DNA of 33,652 bases from Fragilaria radians (lineage: Eukaryota; Bacillariophyta; Fragilariophyceae; Fragilariales; Fragilariaceae). The stretch covers positions 1 to 33,652 of the forward strand of contig CAAAJI010000528.1 in the NCBI GenBank assembly GCA_900642245.1, written 5' to 3'. Below are positions 23,216 to 31,787 of this stretch, piece after piece (position 1 is the first letter of the stretch; the number at the start of each line of letters is the position of its first letter). The notes beneath the pieces are model-generated. The model was given only the letters and a program-made list of their open reading frames with translations. It ran no database searches and was not told the DNA's origin. The translations under genes and the position numbers were made by a program.

Positions 23216-24979
23216 CTAGGTACTGGCACTAAGTCGATAGAGGATGCGAACCCCATAATTTTTAGCGAGGTCCATCTTGCCGACATAGGCGAAATGATAG
23301 TCGGTGCGGTCGTGGTCGAACATCGCGGCAAATGGCTGGGTCGTGAAGATTGCGCCGACCGGAACCCGCGGCTCGATCCGCGCGGCGAGCGTCACCTCGG
23401 TGCCGTAGTAGGTACGCGCGGCCTGCACTGCGTCGAAATGCTCGAAGATCGGCCCATGGTGCAGGGCGATGCGCATTCCCCCCTCTGCCGGGAGTCCGGC
23501 ATCATGGAGCGACGCCTGATCCAAGGATGACTGGATTTCCACTGCAATCTCGGCAGCCTGCTCGGGCGAGGTGATCACGACAAAGATGGCATCGCCCCAG
23601 CTGTTACGACTGAGCACAGCCTCTGCATGGCGATCGAGCACCGTCGCGATCCGCCCCATCACCGCTTCCAGAAACTGCGGCACATGGTCTTCCGGCAGGA
23701 GCGAAAAGCCGGAAAAGTCCGCGAATAATATCGACCGCAGGGCCCGGTGCGGCCTGGTTCGCTGTTCGACGACCGCCGGATGTTCCAGCTTCGGGCGGTC
23801 GCGCGTGACGGATACGGCCCGGGTTACGCCGCCCTGCCGCGCCCATTCGGCACAATCCGCGGCCGTGCCCGCCACTCCCCCCGGGGGGGCGCCGTCCCAC
23901 ACGGCCAGCTGGAACACATCGGCGTGCATGATGCGGGCGCGAAGTCGGGCCAGGCCCATCATGAGTTTGGAGCAATAGGCGAATTGCTCGTCATCGCCGA
24001 CGAAGGGCATCTGGGTTGCAAACGTTATGGAAGAAGCCGCGGCCCGCGCCCTCGCGTATCGCTGGGCCCATTCGGGACCGCCGACATCGACCGACGTTTT
24101 CAGGAAATCATCCTCGGCAAAGGGCAGTACGACATGAAGCTCCCCGCCACGCGCCAGGATCGCTTCGGCAATCAATATGTCGCCGCCACACGCGAGTGCG
24201 CCATAGGCGATCGACACCTGATGCTCATCGAGGATGGAACGGATGCCGTCGGCAAGCTCCTGTTCGGCCGGCCAGCCGCCGCTAAGCATATGGCCGCAAT
24301 AATGGATCACGGCGGTTGGACATATCGACTCCAGCAGTGCCGAACGCTGGTCCTCCGAAATCGAGAGTCGGCCCGCGATCAACGCGACTTGCCCGGCAGT
24401 GGAGGCAATCACGCCGGGAGAGGCGTCGGAACGGCGGCGAGCTGCCTCGTATAGACGGGTCGCCTCCTCCACTTCGCCGCAGATCAACTTGGCTTCGGCA
24501 CCGGACGCGGCGGCAAAATAATCCTGTGGTCGGGCAATGTCAGGTCGTCGGGAGATAAGGGCGGCAAGCTCGCACGCCTCCTCCTCGTCGCCCGCCAGGA
24601 ACGATGTTGTCGCCGCATTGATTCCGGAGAAGTAGCCGCCGGTCATGTCGTGCGCGACGCGATAGGCCTGGCTCGATTGGCGAAACAGTTCGGCCTGCTG
24701 CGCTCCGGTGGCGCGAACGGCGAGATCCTTTAGCAGACGTCCCTTGAGGGCCGCGGCATCCTCGGTTCCAATCTGTTCGACGCGATTGGTTTCGTAGAGC
24801 CGCAGCGCGGCCTCCGGTTCCCCGAGCCGGGCCATCGCAAGCGCTTGTAGATACCGGACCTCGGGATCGTCGGGAAAGATTTTGATCGCTTCCCGGGTTC
24901 GCTCGTACAAAGCGAACATGTCCCCGCTTGCAAGCGCATCCTGAAACTGTTGGTGAAGCTCGAGATCGACGAATTCCAT
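23216..24979 (-). CDS. TPR - SLOG-like - class III nucleotide cyclase protein
   Basis: This is a 587-residue protein. Residues ~5-205 are TPR-like helical repeats of the effector-associated (TPR-S/TRAFs-binding) kind. Residues ~222-365 look like a Rossmann-type SLOG/LOG-like nucleotide-binding domain (YCGHMLSGG, SIAYGALACGGDILIAEAIL, LHVVLPFAEDDF). Residues ~412-587 are a class III adenylyl/guanylyl cyclase domain: metal Asp421 in FADFSGF and Asp463 in WGDAIF. The usual transition-state Asn in VNxAAR is Thr530 (EVTLAARIEP), Arg534 is kept, and the purine-selecting Lys position reads Asn459. Activity or product may therefore differ from classical cAMP cyclases. ATG 24979 is used; GTG 24985 is two codons longer. 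It is upstream of, and collinear with, the TIR-FHA gene. Confidence 0.85.
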   Translation of the reverse strand: MEFVDLELHQQFQDALASGDMFALYERTREAIKIFPDDPEVRYLQALAMARLGEPEAALRLYETNRVEQIGTEDAAALKGRLLKDLAVRATGAQQAELFRQSSQAYRVAHDMTGGYFSGINAATTSFLAGDEEEACELAALISRRPDIARPQDYFAAASGAEAKLICGEVEEATRLYEAARRRSDASPGVIASTAGQVALIAGRLSISEDQRSALLESICPTAVIHYCGHMLSGGWPAEQELADGIRSILDEHQVSIAYGALACGGDILIAEAILARGGELHVVLPFAEDDFLKTSVDVGGPEWAQRYARARAAASSITFATQMPFVGDDEQFAYCSKLMMGLARLRARIMHADVFQLAVWDGAPPGGVAGTAADCAEWARQGGVTRAVSVTRDRPKLEHPAVVEQRTRPHRALRSILFADFSGFSLLPEDHVPQFLEAVMGRIATVLDRHAEAVLSRNSWGDAIFVVITSPEQAAEIAVEIQSSLDQASLHDAGLPAEGGMRIALHHGPIFEHFDAVQAARTYYGTEVTLAARIEPRVPVGAIFTTQPFAAMFDHDRTDYHFAYVGKMDLAKNYGVRILYRLSAST

Positions 24980-25107
24980 CAGCACCCGGCTTCGGAAAAA
25001 CCAGAAAGATGATTGCGCCGGGGCATGGTCATGCCCGCACTATCATCGAACTGCCCGCTGTCCGCAAACAATCAATCGAGGTCGGCCGCAACAGAGGCCG
25101 GGAGAGC

Positions 25108-25183
25108 TGGTGGAGCTGAGGAGGATCGAACTCCTGACCTCTGCAGTGCGATTGCAGCGCTCTCCCATCTGAGCTACAGCCCC
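25108..25183 (-). tRNA. tRNA-Ala (anticodon CGC)
   Basis: The reverse strand folds into a complete cloverleaf. The acceptor stem GGGGCTG/CAGCTCC contains the alanine identity pair G3-U70. The D arm is GCTC/GAGC. The anticodon stem CTGCA/TGCAG holds loop ATCGCAC, giving anticodon CGC for codon GCG. The T arm is AGGAG-TTCGATC-CTCCT. The CCA end is encoded (25108-25110). GCG is a frequent Ala codon in this GC-rich DNA. Confidence 0.95.
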
Positions 25184-25265
25184 TCGCTCTCGGCCAGCGG
25201 CCAATAGCCGCGCATTCTTCCCCACGCAACGCCTTAAGCACAACGCTAATCCGCCAGATATCGAG

Positions 25266-25296
25266 CCCGCTGCGTCGACGCGGACGGGTCTTTTTT
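25266..25296 (+). terminator. Possible intrinsic terminator (plus orientation)
   Basis: CCCGCTGCG pairs imperfectly with CGCGGACGGG around TCGA (one bulged A, one T-G pair), followed by TTTTTT (25291-25296). No plus-strand gene lies immediately upstream, so its role is unclear. It may isolate the oxidoreductase gene from upstream readthrough. The rest of the 163-bp gap between tRNA and the next gene shows nothing recognisable. Confidence 0.35.
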
Positions 25297-25346
25297 GTTG
25301 GGCCATTCCGGCTTAGTGGTTTTCTGAAACCAACAGGAGAGACACC

Positions 25347-26336
25347 ATGGCCCGCGCCTGGCAATTGACGAGCCGCCCCCAGGGAATGCCAACCCGCGAC
25401 AATGCAACGCTGGCCGATGTCTCCCTGCCCCCGCTCGGCGAAGGCATGGTGCATGTCCGCAACCGCTGGCTCTCGGTCGATCCCTACATGCGCGGGCGAA
25501 TGAACGACGTGAAGAGCTACGTCCCGCCGTTCCAGATCGGCGAGCCGATGGAGGGCGGCGCGGTCGGCGAAGTGGTCGAAAGCCGCGACCCCGCCTTCGC
25601 GCCCGGCGACACGGTGATGCACATGGCGGGCTGGCGCGACGAAGCAGTGGTTCCGGCGGCAAGCCTCAACAAGCTACCCTCGATGCCCGGCGTCGAGCCG
25701 CACGCCTTTCTCGGTAACCTCGGGCTGACGGGCGGCACCGCTTATTTCGGCTTGCTTCAGGCGGCGTCGGCCAAGCCCGGCGACATCGTGTTCGTCTCGG
25801 CCGCCGCGGGCGCGGTCGGATCGGCGGTGGTCCAGATCGCCAAGGCCAAGGGCATGACCGTCATCGGATCGGCCGGGGGGCCCGACAAGTGCGCATTCGT
25901 CAAGTCGCTCGGGGCCGATGAAGTGATCGACTACAAGGCCGGGCCGATCATCAAGGCGCTGATGGCCGCCGCGCCAAAAGGCATTGACGTCTATTTCGAC
26001 AATGTCGGCGGCGACCATCTCGATGCCGCGCTCTCCGTTGCCCGCAAGGATTCGCGGTTTGCGATGTGCGGCGCGATCGACGGATACAACAGCGGCGAGC
26101 CGACCAGCCTCCGCTACTTCATGCGGATTATCGGCATGCGGATCCGCCTGCAGGGCTTCATCTATACCGACTACATCGGCCAGCTTGGCGACTTTTACCG
26201 CGACATGGGCGCGATGATGGCCGCAGGCCAACTCAAGTCGCGCGACACCGTAGTCGAGGGGCTCGACCAGACCTTCGATGCTTTCCTCGGCCTGTTCACC
26301 GGCGCCAATACCGGCAAGATGCTCGTCCGGCTCTAG
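25347..26336 (+). CDS. CurA-like NADP-dependent oxidoreductase (zinc-free MDR family)
   Basis: This is a 329-residue medium-chain dehydrogenase/reductase of the CurA / leukotriene-B4-dehydrogenase-like group. The N-terminal half has DPYMRGRMND and FQIGEPMEGGAVGEV. The Rossmann half has VSAAAGAVGSAVVQIAKAKG (AxxGxxG NADPH motif), SAGGPDKCAFVKSLGADEVIDY and YFDNVGGDHLDAAL. No zinc-binding Cys cluster is present. Such enzymes reduce the C=C bond of enones (curcumin, prostaglandin-like or lipid-derived aldehydes). AGGAGAG about six bases before ATG supports the start. It is probably monocistronic. Confidence 0.9.
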   Translation: MARAWQLTSRPQGMPTRDNATLADVSLPPLGEGMVHVRNRWLSVDPYMRGRMNDVKSYVPPFQIGEPMEGGAVGEVVESRDPAFAPGDTVMHMAGWRDEAVVPAASLNKLPSMPGVEPHAFLGNLGLTGGTAYFGLLQAASAKPGDIVFVSAAAGAVGSAVVQIAKAKGMTVIGSAGGPDKCAFVKSLGADEVIDYKAGPIIKALMAAAPKGIDVYFDNVGGDHLDAALSVARKDSRFAMCGAIDGYNSGEPTSLRYFMRIIGMRIRLQGFIYTDYIGQLGDFYRDMGAMMAAGQLKSRDTVVEGLDQTFDAFLGLFTGANTGKMLVRL

Positions 26337-26360
26337 CCTCGCATCGCAGGGGGAAACGCG

Positions 26361-27034
26361 ATGAAACTTCGACCCCCGAGCCCGCTGCATGGCTGGCGAG
26401 TATTTGTCGGCGAAGTCGGGATCATCGTGCTCGGGGTGTTGCTTGCGCTCGGCGCCCAACAGGCGGTCGAGGAGTATCAGGAGCGGTCCGATATCGCCGA
26501 CTTGACCGCCGCGCTCAGGACCGAGCTAGGTGACGCCCGGGCCCGGTGGGACGACATGCGGGCGCAGGACAGTTGCTCCCTGCGCAGACTTGATGAAATC
26601 GACCGATGGCTGTCCGATGCACCGCCGGGCGCAAGGCTGGATCGCGCCTATGACATCATCCTGCGGAACCTGAATAGTCACGCATGGACATTGCAAAAAT
26701 GAGTCCCGTCTCGGCGCAAATTCCGCTCGAGGAACGCCTGACCTACGCGTCGTTATACGGGTCGATGGAGAATTGGCGTTCGATCATCGCCGACGAGCGC
26801 AACAATGCGGATGAACTGACTGGATTGATGGCCTCGGGCAACCGGCCCGGACTGCGCTCCGACGCGCTAACCCTGGTGCAGAAAGCGCGGACCATGGTGG
26901 TGCGGCGCCAACGCAATTATCCCTATTTCTTCCAACGCTTTGATGAGCTGGGAATTCAGAGCGACAAGAGTGGACTCGACCTGACGGTAGACTCCGCTGC
27001 TATTTGTCAGCCACTGGCTCGGACCACGGCCTAA
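26361..27034 (+). pseudogene. Membrane-anchored protein of unknown function, frameshifted
   Basis: The first part (from ATG 26361) has a basic N-terminus and one membrane helix (~14-34, VFVGEVGIIVLGVLLALGAQQ), then an amphipathic helical region ending in AWTLQK and a TGA at 26700-26702. The next frame continues at once with MSPVSAQIPLEERLTYASLYGSMENW and runs to 27034. Adding one A to the run 26695-26699 joins both into ~224 residues, which fits proteobacterial proteins beginning with a VGEVxIIVLGVLxALGAxQ anchor. Function unknown. A homopolymer error or a one-base deletion are both possible. It follows the CurA-like gene by 24 bp and its end overlaps the convergent metallopeptidase gene by 4 bp. 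Confidence 0.7.
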
Positions 27035-27906
27035 CGTGCGTAATTGCAGCTTGCGGGGTTCCCGCTCGACAACCCCCGGTTGAGCGCTTCCTGCCGCTGG
27101 GCCGAGGTACCGTGGGTGAAGTTGTCGGGCGACACGCGGCCCTGGGTCAGCATGTCGTCACCGATGGCTTCGGCGGCGCGCATTCCCTCGGCGATATCGC
27201 CCGCCTCGAGCAGGCCCGAACGTTTGGCCCACACCCCGGCATAGCAGTCGGCCTGCAGCTCGACCCCGACCTGGACCGCATTGCCGGCCGCCGTGCTCGA
27301 TCGCGCCTGCGCCGTCTGCGCCCGCTCAAGCGTGCCCTCGAGGTTCTGGATGTGATGGCCGACTTCATGGGCGATGACATAGGCTTGCGCGAAATCGCCC
27401 GGCGCCTGGAACCGGCGGGTCAGCTCGTCGAAGAACTGCGGATCGATGTAGATGCGGCTGTCGGTCGGACAATAGAATGGGCCCATCGCGGCCTGCGCGG
27501 TGCCGCAGCCTGACTGGTCGGTGTTCGAATAAGCGACCATCTGCGGGGGCCGGTATGTCTGGCCCGACTGCTGGAAGAGCTCGCCCCAGACGCGCTCGGT
27601 GGACAGCAGCACGCCCGACAGCAATTGGCGGTTCTCGGCCGACAGGGTCGATTGACCGGCCGGACTGCTGGCCACCGGCGCGCTTCCGCTTCCCGTCAGC
27701 AATCCGCCACCCCCGCCAAGCGATGTCAGCGCGCAATAGCCGAGCAGCAGCACGGCGACGCCGATGAAGCCAAAACGGCTGGCGACCAGCGGCAAGAGGC
27801 AGCCGAGCAGATTGCCGCCGCCGCCACCGCCGCCAAACCCGCCGAAGCCGCCGCCGCGTCCGGTCCGGTCGATGAAATTGTCGCTGCCCTCGTCGCCCAG
27901 CCGCAT
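27031..27906 (-). CDS. YpfJ-family neutral zinc metallopeptidase
   Basis: This is a 291-residue protein. The N-terminus is Gly-rich (15-31), followed by one membrane helix (~41-61). The catalytic domain has GPFYCPTDSRIYIDPQFFDEL and the zinc motif HEVGHHIQ (His180, Glu181, His184), with a later ELQADCYAG as probable third-ligand region. This is the family of E. coli YpfJ, whose substrate is not known. ATG 27906 is supported by AGGAG six bases upstream; the open frame extends eight codons further. It is divergent from the 3-hydroxybutyrate dehydrogenase gene (103-bp gap). Confidence 0.9.
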   Translation of the reverse strand: MRLGDEGSDNFIDRTGRGGGFGGFGGGGGGGNLLGCLLPLVASRFGFIGVAVLLLGYCALTSLGGGGGLLTGSGSAPVASSPAGQSTLSAENRQLLSGVLLSTERVWGELFQQSGQTYRPPQMVAYSNTDQSGCGTAQAAMGPFYCPTDSRIYIDPQFFDELTRRFQAPGDFAQAYVIAHEVGHHIQNLEGTLERAQTAQARSSTAAGNAVQVGVELQADCYAGVWAKRSGLLEAGDIAEGMRAAEAIGDDMLTQGRVSPDNFTHGTSAQRQEALNRGLSSGNPASCNYAR

Positions 27907-28009
27907 CGCACTCTCCTGTTGGTTCCGGCCCAATGCTTGGGGGAGCGTAACGGTTGCAAAAGCGCGCCGCTAGAGCAACACCGCCCCCGACTTGCCGAAA
28001 GGATATGTT

Positions 28010-28795
28010 ATGTTGCTTGAAGGAAAGCGCGCGCTGATCACCGGATCGACGTCGGGGATCGGCCTGGCCATTGCGCGGGTGTTCGCTGCCCAGGGTGCAA
28101 GCGTGATGATCAATGGATTTGGCGACAAGGACGAGATCGAGACGATCCGCGTCGAACTTGCAACGACGTCGGGTGCCGAGGCGCTTCATGACGGGGCAGA
28201 CCTCGGCAATATTGGCGAGATCGATGCGATGATCGCACGCTGCACCGCCGAGATCGGATCGCCCGATATTCTCGTCAACAATGCCGGCATCCAGTTCGTC
28301 TCGCCAGTGGCCGAATTTCCGCCCGAGAAATGGGACGCGATCATCGCCATCAACCTGACCGCGGTGTTTCACACCACCCGCCTCGCGCTGCCCGGAATGC
28401 GCGCCAAGGGATGGGGGCGGATCATCAACACCGCCTCGGCCCACAGCCTCGTCGCCTCGCCCAACAAGAGCGCATACGTCGCCGCCAAGCATGGCGTGGC
28501 GGGTTTCACCAAGACGGTGGCGCTGGAAACGGCGCGTGACGGCATCACCGCCAATTGCATCTCCCCCGGCTATGTCTGGACCACCTTGGTCGAAAACCAG
28601 ATTCCCGACACGATGAAGGCGCGCGGCCTGACCCGCGAGCAGGTGATGAACGACGTGCTGCTGGCCGCCCAACCGACCAAGCGCTTCGTCACACCGGAGG
28701 AAGTCGCGGGGCTCGCCCTCTATCTGTCAGGGGATTCGGCAGGCTCGATTACGGGCGCCAACTTGTCGATGGACGGCGGGTGGACAGCCCAATAG
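28010..28795 (+). CDS. 3-hydroxybutyrate dehydrogenase (SDR family)
   Basis: This is a 261-residue SDR, the exact size of bacterial D-3-hydroxybutyrate dehydrogenases. It has TGSTSGIG (11-18), NNAGIQFVSPV, NTASAHSLVASPNKSAYVAAKHG (catalytic Ser, Tyr, Lys) and the diagnostic CISPGYVWTTLVENQIPD. It interconverts 3-hydroxybutyrate and acetoacetate with NAD, usually in PHB turnover. AAAGGA six bases before ATG 28010 fixes the start; the TTG at 27992 is not needed. The following lipoprotein gene starts 11 bp after the stop. Confidence 0.9.
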   Translation: MLLEGKRALITGSTSGIGLAIARVFAAQGASVMINGFGDKDEIETIRVELATTSGAEALHDGADLGNIGEIDAMIARCTAEIGSPDILVNNAGIQFVSPVAEFPPEKWDAIIAINLTAVFHTTRLALPGMRAKGWGRIINTASAHSLVASPNKSAYVAAKHGVAGFTKTVALETARDGITANCISPGYVWTTLVENQIPDTMKARGLTREQVMNDVLLAAQPTKRFVTPEEVAGLALYLSGDSAGSITGANLSMDGGWTAQ

Positions 28796-28806
28796 GCTGC
28801 CCGCCG

Positions 28807-29430
28807 ATGCAACGCTTCCCCATCATCGCCGCTCTCTGCTGCCTCGGCGCGTGCAATGCCCTGACCGGCCCGCGCGAGATCATCGGCAGCCCGCCGAGCG
28901 AATGGCGCCTTGCCGCGACCAACGCCGACCGGCTGCGGCTGCGCGAGTGGCGCGATGCATTCGTGGAGGCGCTGGGCAAGGCGCGCGCCGGGGGCCATGC
29001 GGCCAGGATTGCAGCGGAAGGTGTGTTGCTCAACCCGGACGCGGCGGTTGGCGGCCCGCCAATCCCCAACGGAAATTACCGGTGCCGGGTGATCAAGCTC
29101 GGCGCGAAGCGACCCGGCCTGCTCGATTACGTCGCCTATCCGGCGTTCGATTGCCAGATCCGGCAGGAACGGCAGCTCCAGGGCTTCGCCAAGATGAGCG
29201 GGTCGCAGCGGCCGGTCGGGGTGATCTTCCCGGGCGACACGCTGCGTCAGGTATTCCTCGGCACGCTCGTGCTCGGCGACGAGAGCCGGGCAATGCAATA
29301 TGGCCGGGACCCCGACCGCGACCTCGCCGGTTTCGTCGAGCGGATCGGGCCGGCGCGCTGGCGGATGGTGCTGCCGCGCCCGGCATTCGAATCGACGCTC
29401 GATGTGATCGAGCTTATTCCAACCAGTTAA
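28807..29430 (+). CDS. DUF4893 lipoprotein
   Basis: This is a 207-residue protein with a lipoprotein signal (IIAALCCLGAC, lipid Cys near residue 16). The mature part matches the DUF4893 pattern: EWRLAATNADRLRLREWRD, GNYRCRVIKLG, YVAYPAFDCQI, KMSGSQRPVG, VFLGTLVLGDE, RIGPARWRMVLPRP and LDVIELIP. The function of the family is unknown; it is common in sphingomonads. It sits between the hydroxybutyrate dehydrogenase and an M20 peptidase on the same strand with gaps of ~11 bp, so co-transcription is likely. Confidence 0.85.
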   Translation: MQRFPIIAALCCLGACNALTGPREIIGSPPSEWRLAATNADRLRLREWRDAFVEALGKARAGGHAARIAAEGVLLNPDAAVGGPPIPNGNYRCRVIKLGAKRPGLLDYVAYPAFDCQIRQERQLQGFAKMSGSQRPVGVIFPGDTLRQVFLGTLVLGDESRAMQYGRDPDRDLAGFVERIGPARWRMVLPRPAFESTLDVIELIPTS

Positions 29431-29441
29431 GGGGCCTTTTC

Positions 29442-30761
29442 ATGAACTATCGCCTGCTGCTCGCCGCGACCGCCGCCTGCCTGATTTCCGCGCCGGCCAG
29501 CGCCGCCACCATCGGCGAGGCCGTGAAGGCCGACATGCCGTCGCTGATGACCCTCTATCGCGATTTCCATGCCAATCCCGAGCTTTCGATGCAGGAAGTG
29601 CGCACCCCGGCCAAAATGGCGGCCGAAGCGCGCAAACTCGGGTTCACCGTGACCGAGAAGGTCGGCAAGACCGGCGTCGTCGCGGTGCTCAGGAACGGAC
29701 CCGGGCCGACGCTGATGATCCGCGCCGACATGGACGGGCTGCCGATCGTCGAACAAACGGGCCTGGCCTATTCATCCAAGGTTCGCGCGGTTGCCCGTTC
29801 GGGGGTTGAGACCGGCGTGATGCACGGCTGCGGCCATGACACGCACATCACCAGCTGGATCGGCACTGCCCGCCAGTTGGTAGCGCGCAAGGCCGAATGG
29901 TCGGGCACTTTGGTGATGATCGCCCAGCCCGGCGAGGAAACCGGCGAGGGAGCGAAGGCGATGCTCGACGACGGGCTCTATTCACGCTTCCCGAGGCCCT
30001 CGACCGTCATCGGGTTCCACGACGCGGCGGCCATGCCCGCGGGCGTGATCGGCGTGACGCCGGGCTATGCACTGGCAAACGTCGACAGCGTCGACATCAG
30101 TGTTCGCGGCGTGGGTGGCCATGGTGCCTATCCGCAGACGACCAAGGACCCCATCGTGCTCGCGAGCCGGATCGTTACCACCCTTCAGACTCTCGTCAGC
30201 CGGGAGAATAATCCGGCCGACCCGGCGGTGGTGACGGTCGGCAGCTTCCAGGCCGGCGCCAAGCACAACATCATCTCCGACAAGGCCAAGCTCCAGCTGA
30301 CGGTCCGCAGCTACACCCCCGAAGTCCGCAAGATGCTGCTGGACGGGATCAAGCGCATCGTTCGCGGCGAGGCGATCGCCGCCGGTATGCCCGACGACAA
30401 GATGCCGGTCGTGACGATCCGTGAGTCCGAATATACGCCATCGACCTTCAACACCCAGCCCCTGTCCGACCGCGCCCTGGCGCTGTTTGCCGAGCGCTTC
30501 GGACCGGCCCGGGCGATCAAGACTCCGGCGGTGATGGGCGGCGAGGATTTCAGTCGTTTCTGGCTGGCCGACAACAAGATCCAGAGCCTGATCTTCTGGG
30601 TCGGCGGAACCCCGGCCGCGACCTGGGCGGCGGCGAACGGCAATCAGGCGAAGCTGCCCTCGCTTCACAGCCCTTATTGGGCGCCGGAGGCCGATACCGT
30701 GATCGCCACGGCGACCGAAGCGATGACCGCTCTCGCCCTCGACGTGCTCAAGAAAAGCTAG
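29442..30761 (+). CDS. Exported M20-family amidohydrolase/carboxypeptidase
   Basis: This is a 439-residue protein with a Sec signal peptide (~1-22, cleavage after ASA). The M20D-type metal motifs are RADMDGLPI, MHGCGHDTHI, AQPGEETGEGAKAML and GFHDAAAMPAG, with the dimerisation-domain GVGGHGAYPQTTKDPI and a C-terminal VMGGEDFSRF. The family cleaves N-acyl amino acids or aminobenzoyl-type amides; the substrate here is unknown, and export points to periplasmic action. AAGGGG seven bases upstream supports ATG 29442. The last 4 bp overlap the convergent aldo/keto reductase. Confidence 0.92.
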   Translation: MNYRLLLAATAACLISAPASAATIGEAVKADMPSLMTLYRDFHANPELSMQEVRTPAKMAAEARKLGFTVTEKVGKTGVVAVLRNGPGPTLMIRADMDGLPIVEQTGLAYSSKVRAVARSGVETGVMHGCGHDTHITSWIGTARQLVARKAEWSGTLVMIAQPGEETGEGAKAMLDDGLYSRFPRPSTVIGFHDAAAMPAGVIGVTPGYALANVDSVDISVRGVGGHGAYPQTTKDPIVLASRIVTTLQTLVSRENNPADPAVVTVGSFQAGAKHNIISDKAKLQLTVRSYTPEVRKMLLDGIKRIVRGEAIAAGMPDDKMPVVTIRESEYTPSTFNTQPLSDRALALFAERFGPARAIKTPAVMGGEDFSRFWLADNKIQSLIFWVGGTPAATWAAANGNQAKLPSLHSPYWAPEADTVIATATEAMTALALDVLKKS

Positions 30762-31699
30762 GCGCTGGCGGCCGTCAGTGCCTCGACCTGGCCCGGCGTC
30801 AGGTCGAGGGACAGTGCCGCCACCAATTCGCTTAATTGCGCGAGGCTCGTCGCACTGGCGATCGGGGCGGTGATCCCCGGCTGCACCTTGAGCCACGCAA
30901 GCGCGACGGTGGTCATCGCCGCCCCGGTTTCGGCGGCGACCTCCTCAAGCGCGGCGAGTACGCGCGGCCCGCGGCCCTCGAGATATTCCGCGCTGCGCAG
31001 ACCACGCGGGCTTTGCGCGAGATCGTCCTTCGAGCGATATTTGCCACTCAGGAAGCCGTTCGCGAGGCTGTAATAAGGGAACATCGACAGGCCCCGCGCG
31101 ACCGTCAAATCCTGCAATTCGCCCTCATATTTGCCACGCTCGACGAGGTTATACCAATTCTGCAGCGCCGCCGGCTGGTTGAAGCCATTGGCGCTGCTCA
31201 CCAGCAGCGCCTCCTCGACCCGGGTCGCGGTGAAATTGCTGAGCCCGATGGCCTTGATCTTGCCCGCCCGGCGAAGCGCGTCGAACGCCCCGAGACTGTC
31301 GGTCAGCGGCACAATGCTGTCGTCCGTGTGCTGATAATAAAGGTCGATCGTCTCGATCCCGAGCCGTCGCAGCGACGCGTCGCAGGCGGCGGCGATCGTC
31401 TCCGGCGAGAGCCCCGCCATGAATCCGACCTTGGTCGCGATGACGATCTTGTCGCGCTTGCCCGGATCGCGCTTGAGCCAGTTGCCGATCACCGTCTCGC
31501 TCTCGCCGCCGACATGGCCAGGAGCCCAGGCCGAATAGACGTCGGCGGTATCGATCAGCGTACCGCCGGCGTCGACGAAGGCGTCGAGGAGCGCGAAGCT
31601 GACCTGCTCGTCGGCGGTCCAACCGAACACATTACCGCCCAAGGCGACCGGCGCGACCTTGAGGTCGCTGATACCGATCTGTCTTTTCTCACCGCTCAT
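30758..31699 (-). CDS. Aldo/keto reductase
   Basis: This is a 313-residue (alpha/beta)8 NADPH-dependent reductase. The catalytic tetrad is visible: Asp and Tyr in DTADVYSAW, Lys in IVIATKVG, and His in YYQHTDDSI. IGLSNFTATRVEEA and the C-terminal SATSLAQLSELVAAL cofactor loop also fit. It belongs to the YajO/YhdN-like group with unknown physiological substrate. It is divergent from prsK (88-bp gap). Confidence 0.92.
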   Translation of the reverse strand: MSGEKRQIGISDLKVAPVALGGNVFGWTADEQVSFALLDAFVDAGGTLIDTADVYSAWAPGHVGGESETVIGNWLKRDPGKRDKIVIATKVGFMAGLSPETIAAACDASLRRLGIETIDLYYQHTDDSIVPLTDSLGAFDALRRAGKIKAIGLSNFTATRVEEALLVSSANGFNQPAALQNWYNLVERGKYEGELQDLTVARGLSMFPYYSLANGFLSGKYRSKDDLAQSPRGLRSAEYLEGRGPRVLAALEEVAAETGAAMTTVALAWLKVQPGITAPIASATSLAQLSELVAALSLDLTPGQVEALTAASA

Positions 31700-31733
31700 C
31701 CGCCCATCATAGCGTGGCGTTCAGGGTTTGTTT

Positions 31734-31750
31734 GTAAATTTATCCGACAC
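31734..31750. promoter_or_regulatory. AT-rich motif ahead of prsK
   Basis: TGTAAATTTATCCGACA stands out in GC-rich DNA, between the divergent aldo/keto reductase and prsK genes. It contains the palindrome TAAATTTA (31736-31743) and a TGT-N11-ACA frame. It may be a promoter or regulator site for prsK. No proof is available from one copy. Confidence 0.3.
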
Positions 31751-31787
31751 TGCGCGCCATGTCGGCTGATTTGACACTGGTGCCGCG

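Noticed and set aside
25029..25622. Minus-strand open frames across the tRNA and the CurA-like gene start
   Set aside because: They run through the tRNA-Ala gene and antisense to a conserved oxidoreductase, so they are shadows.
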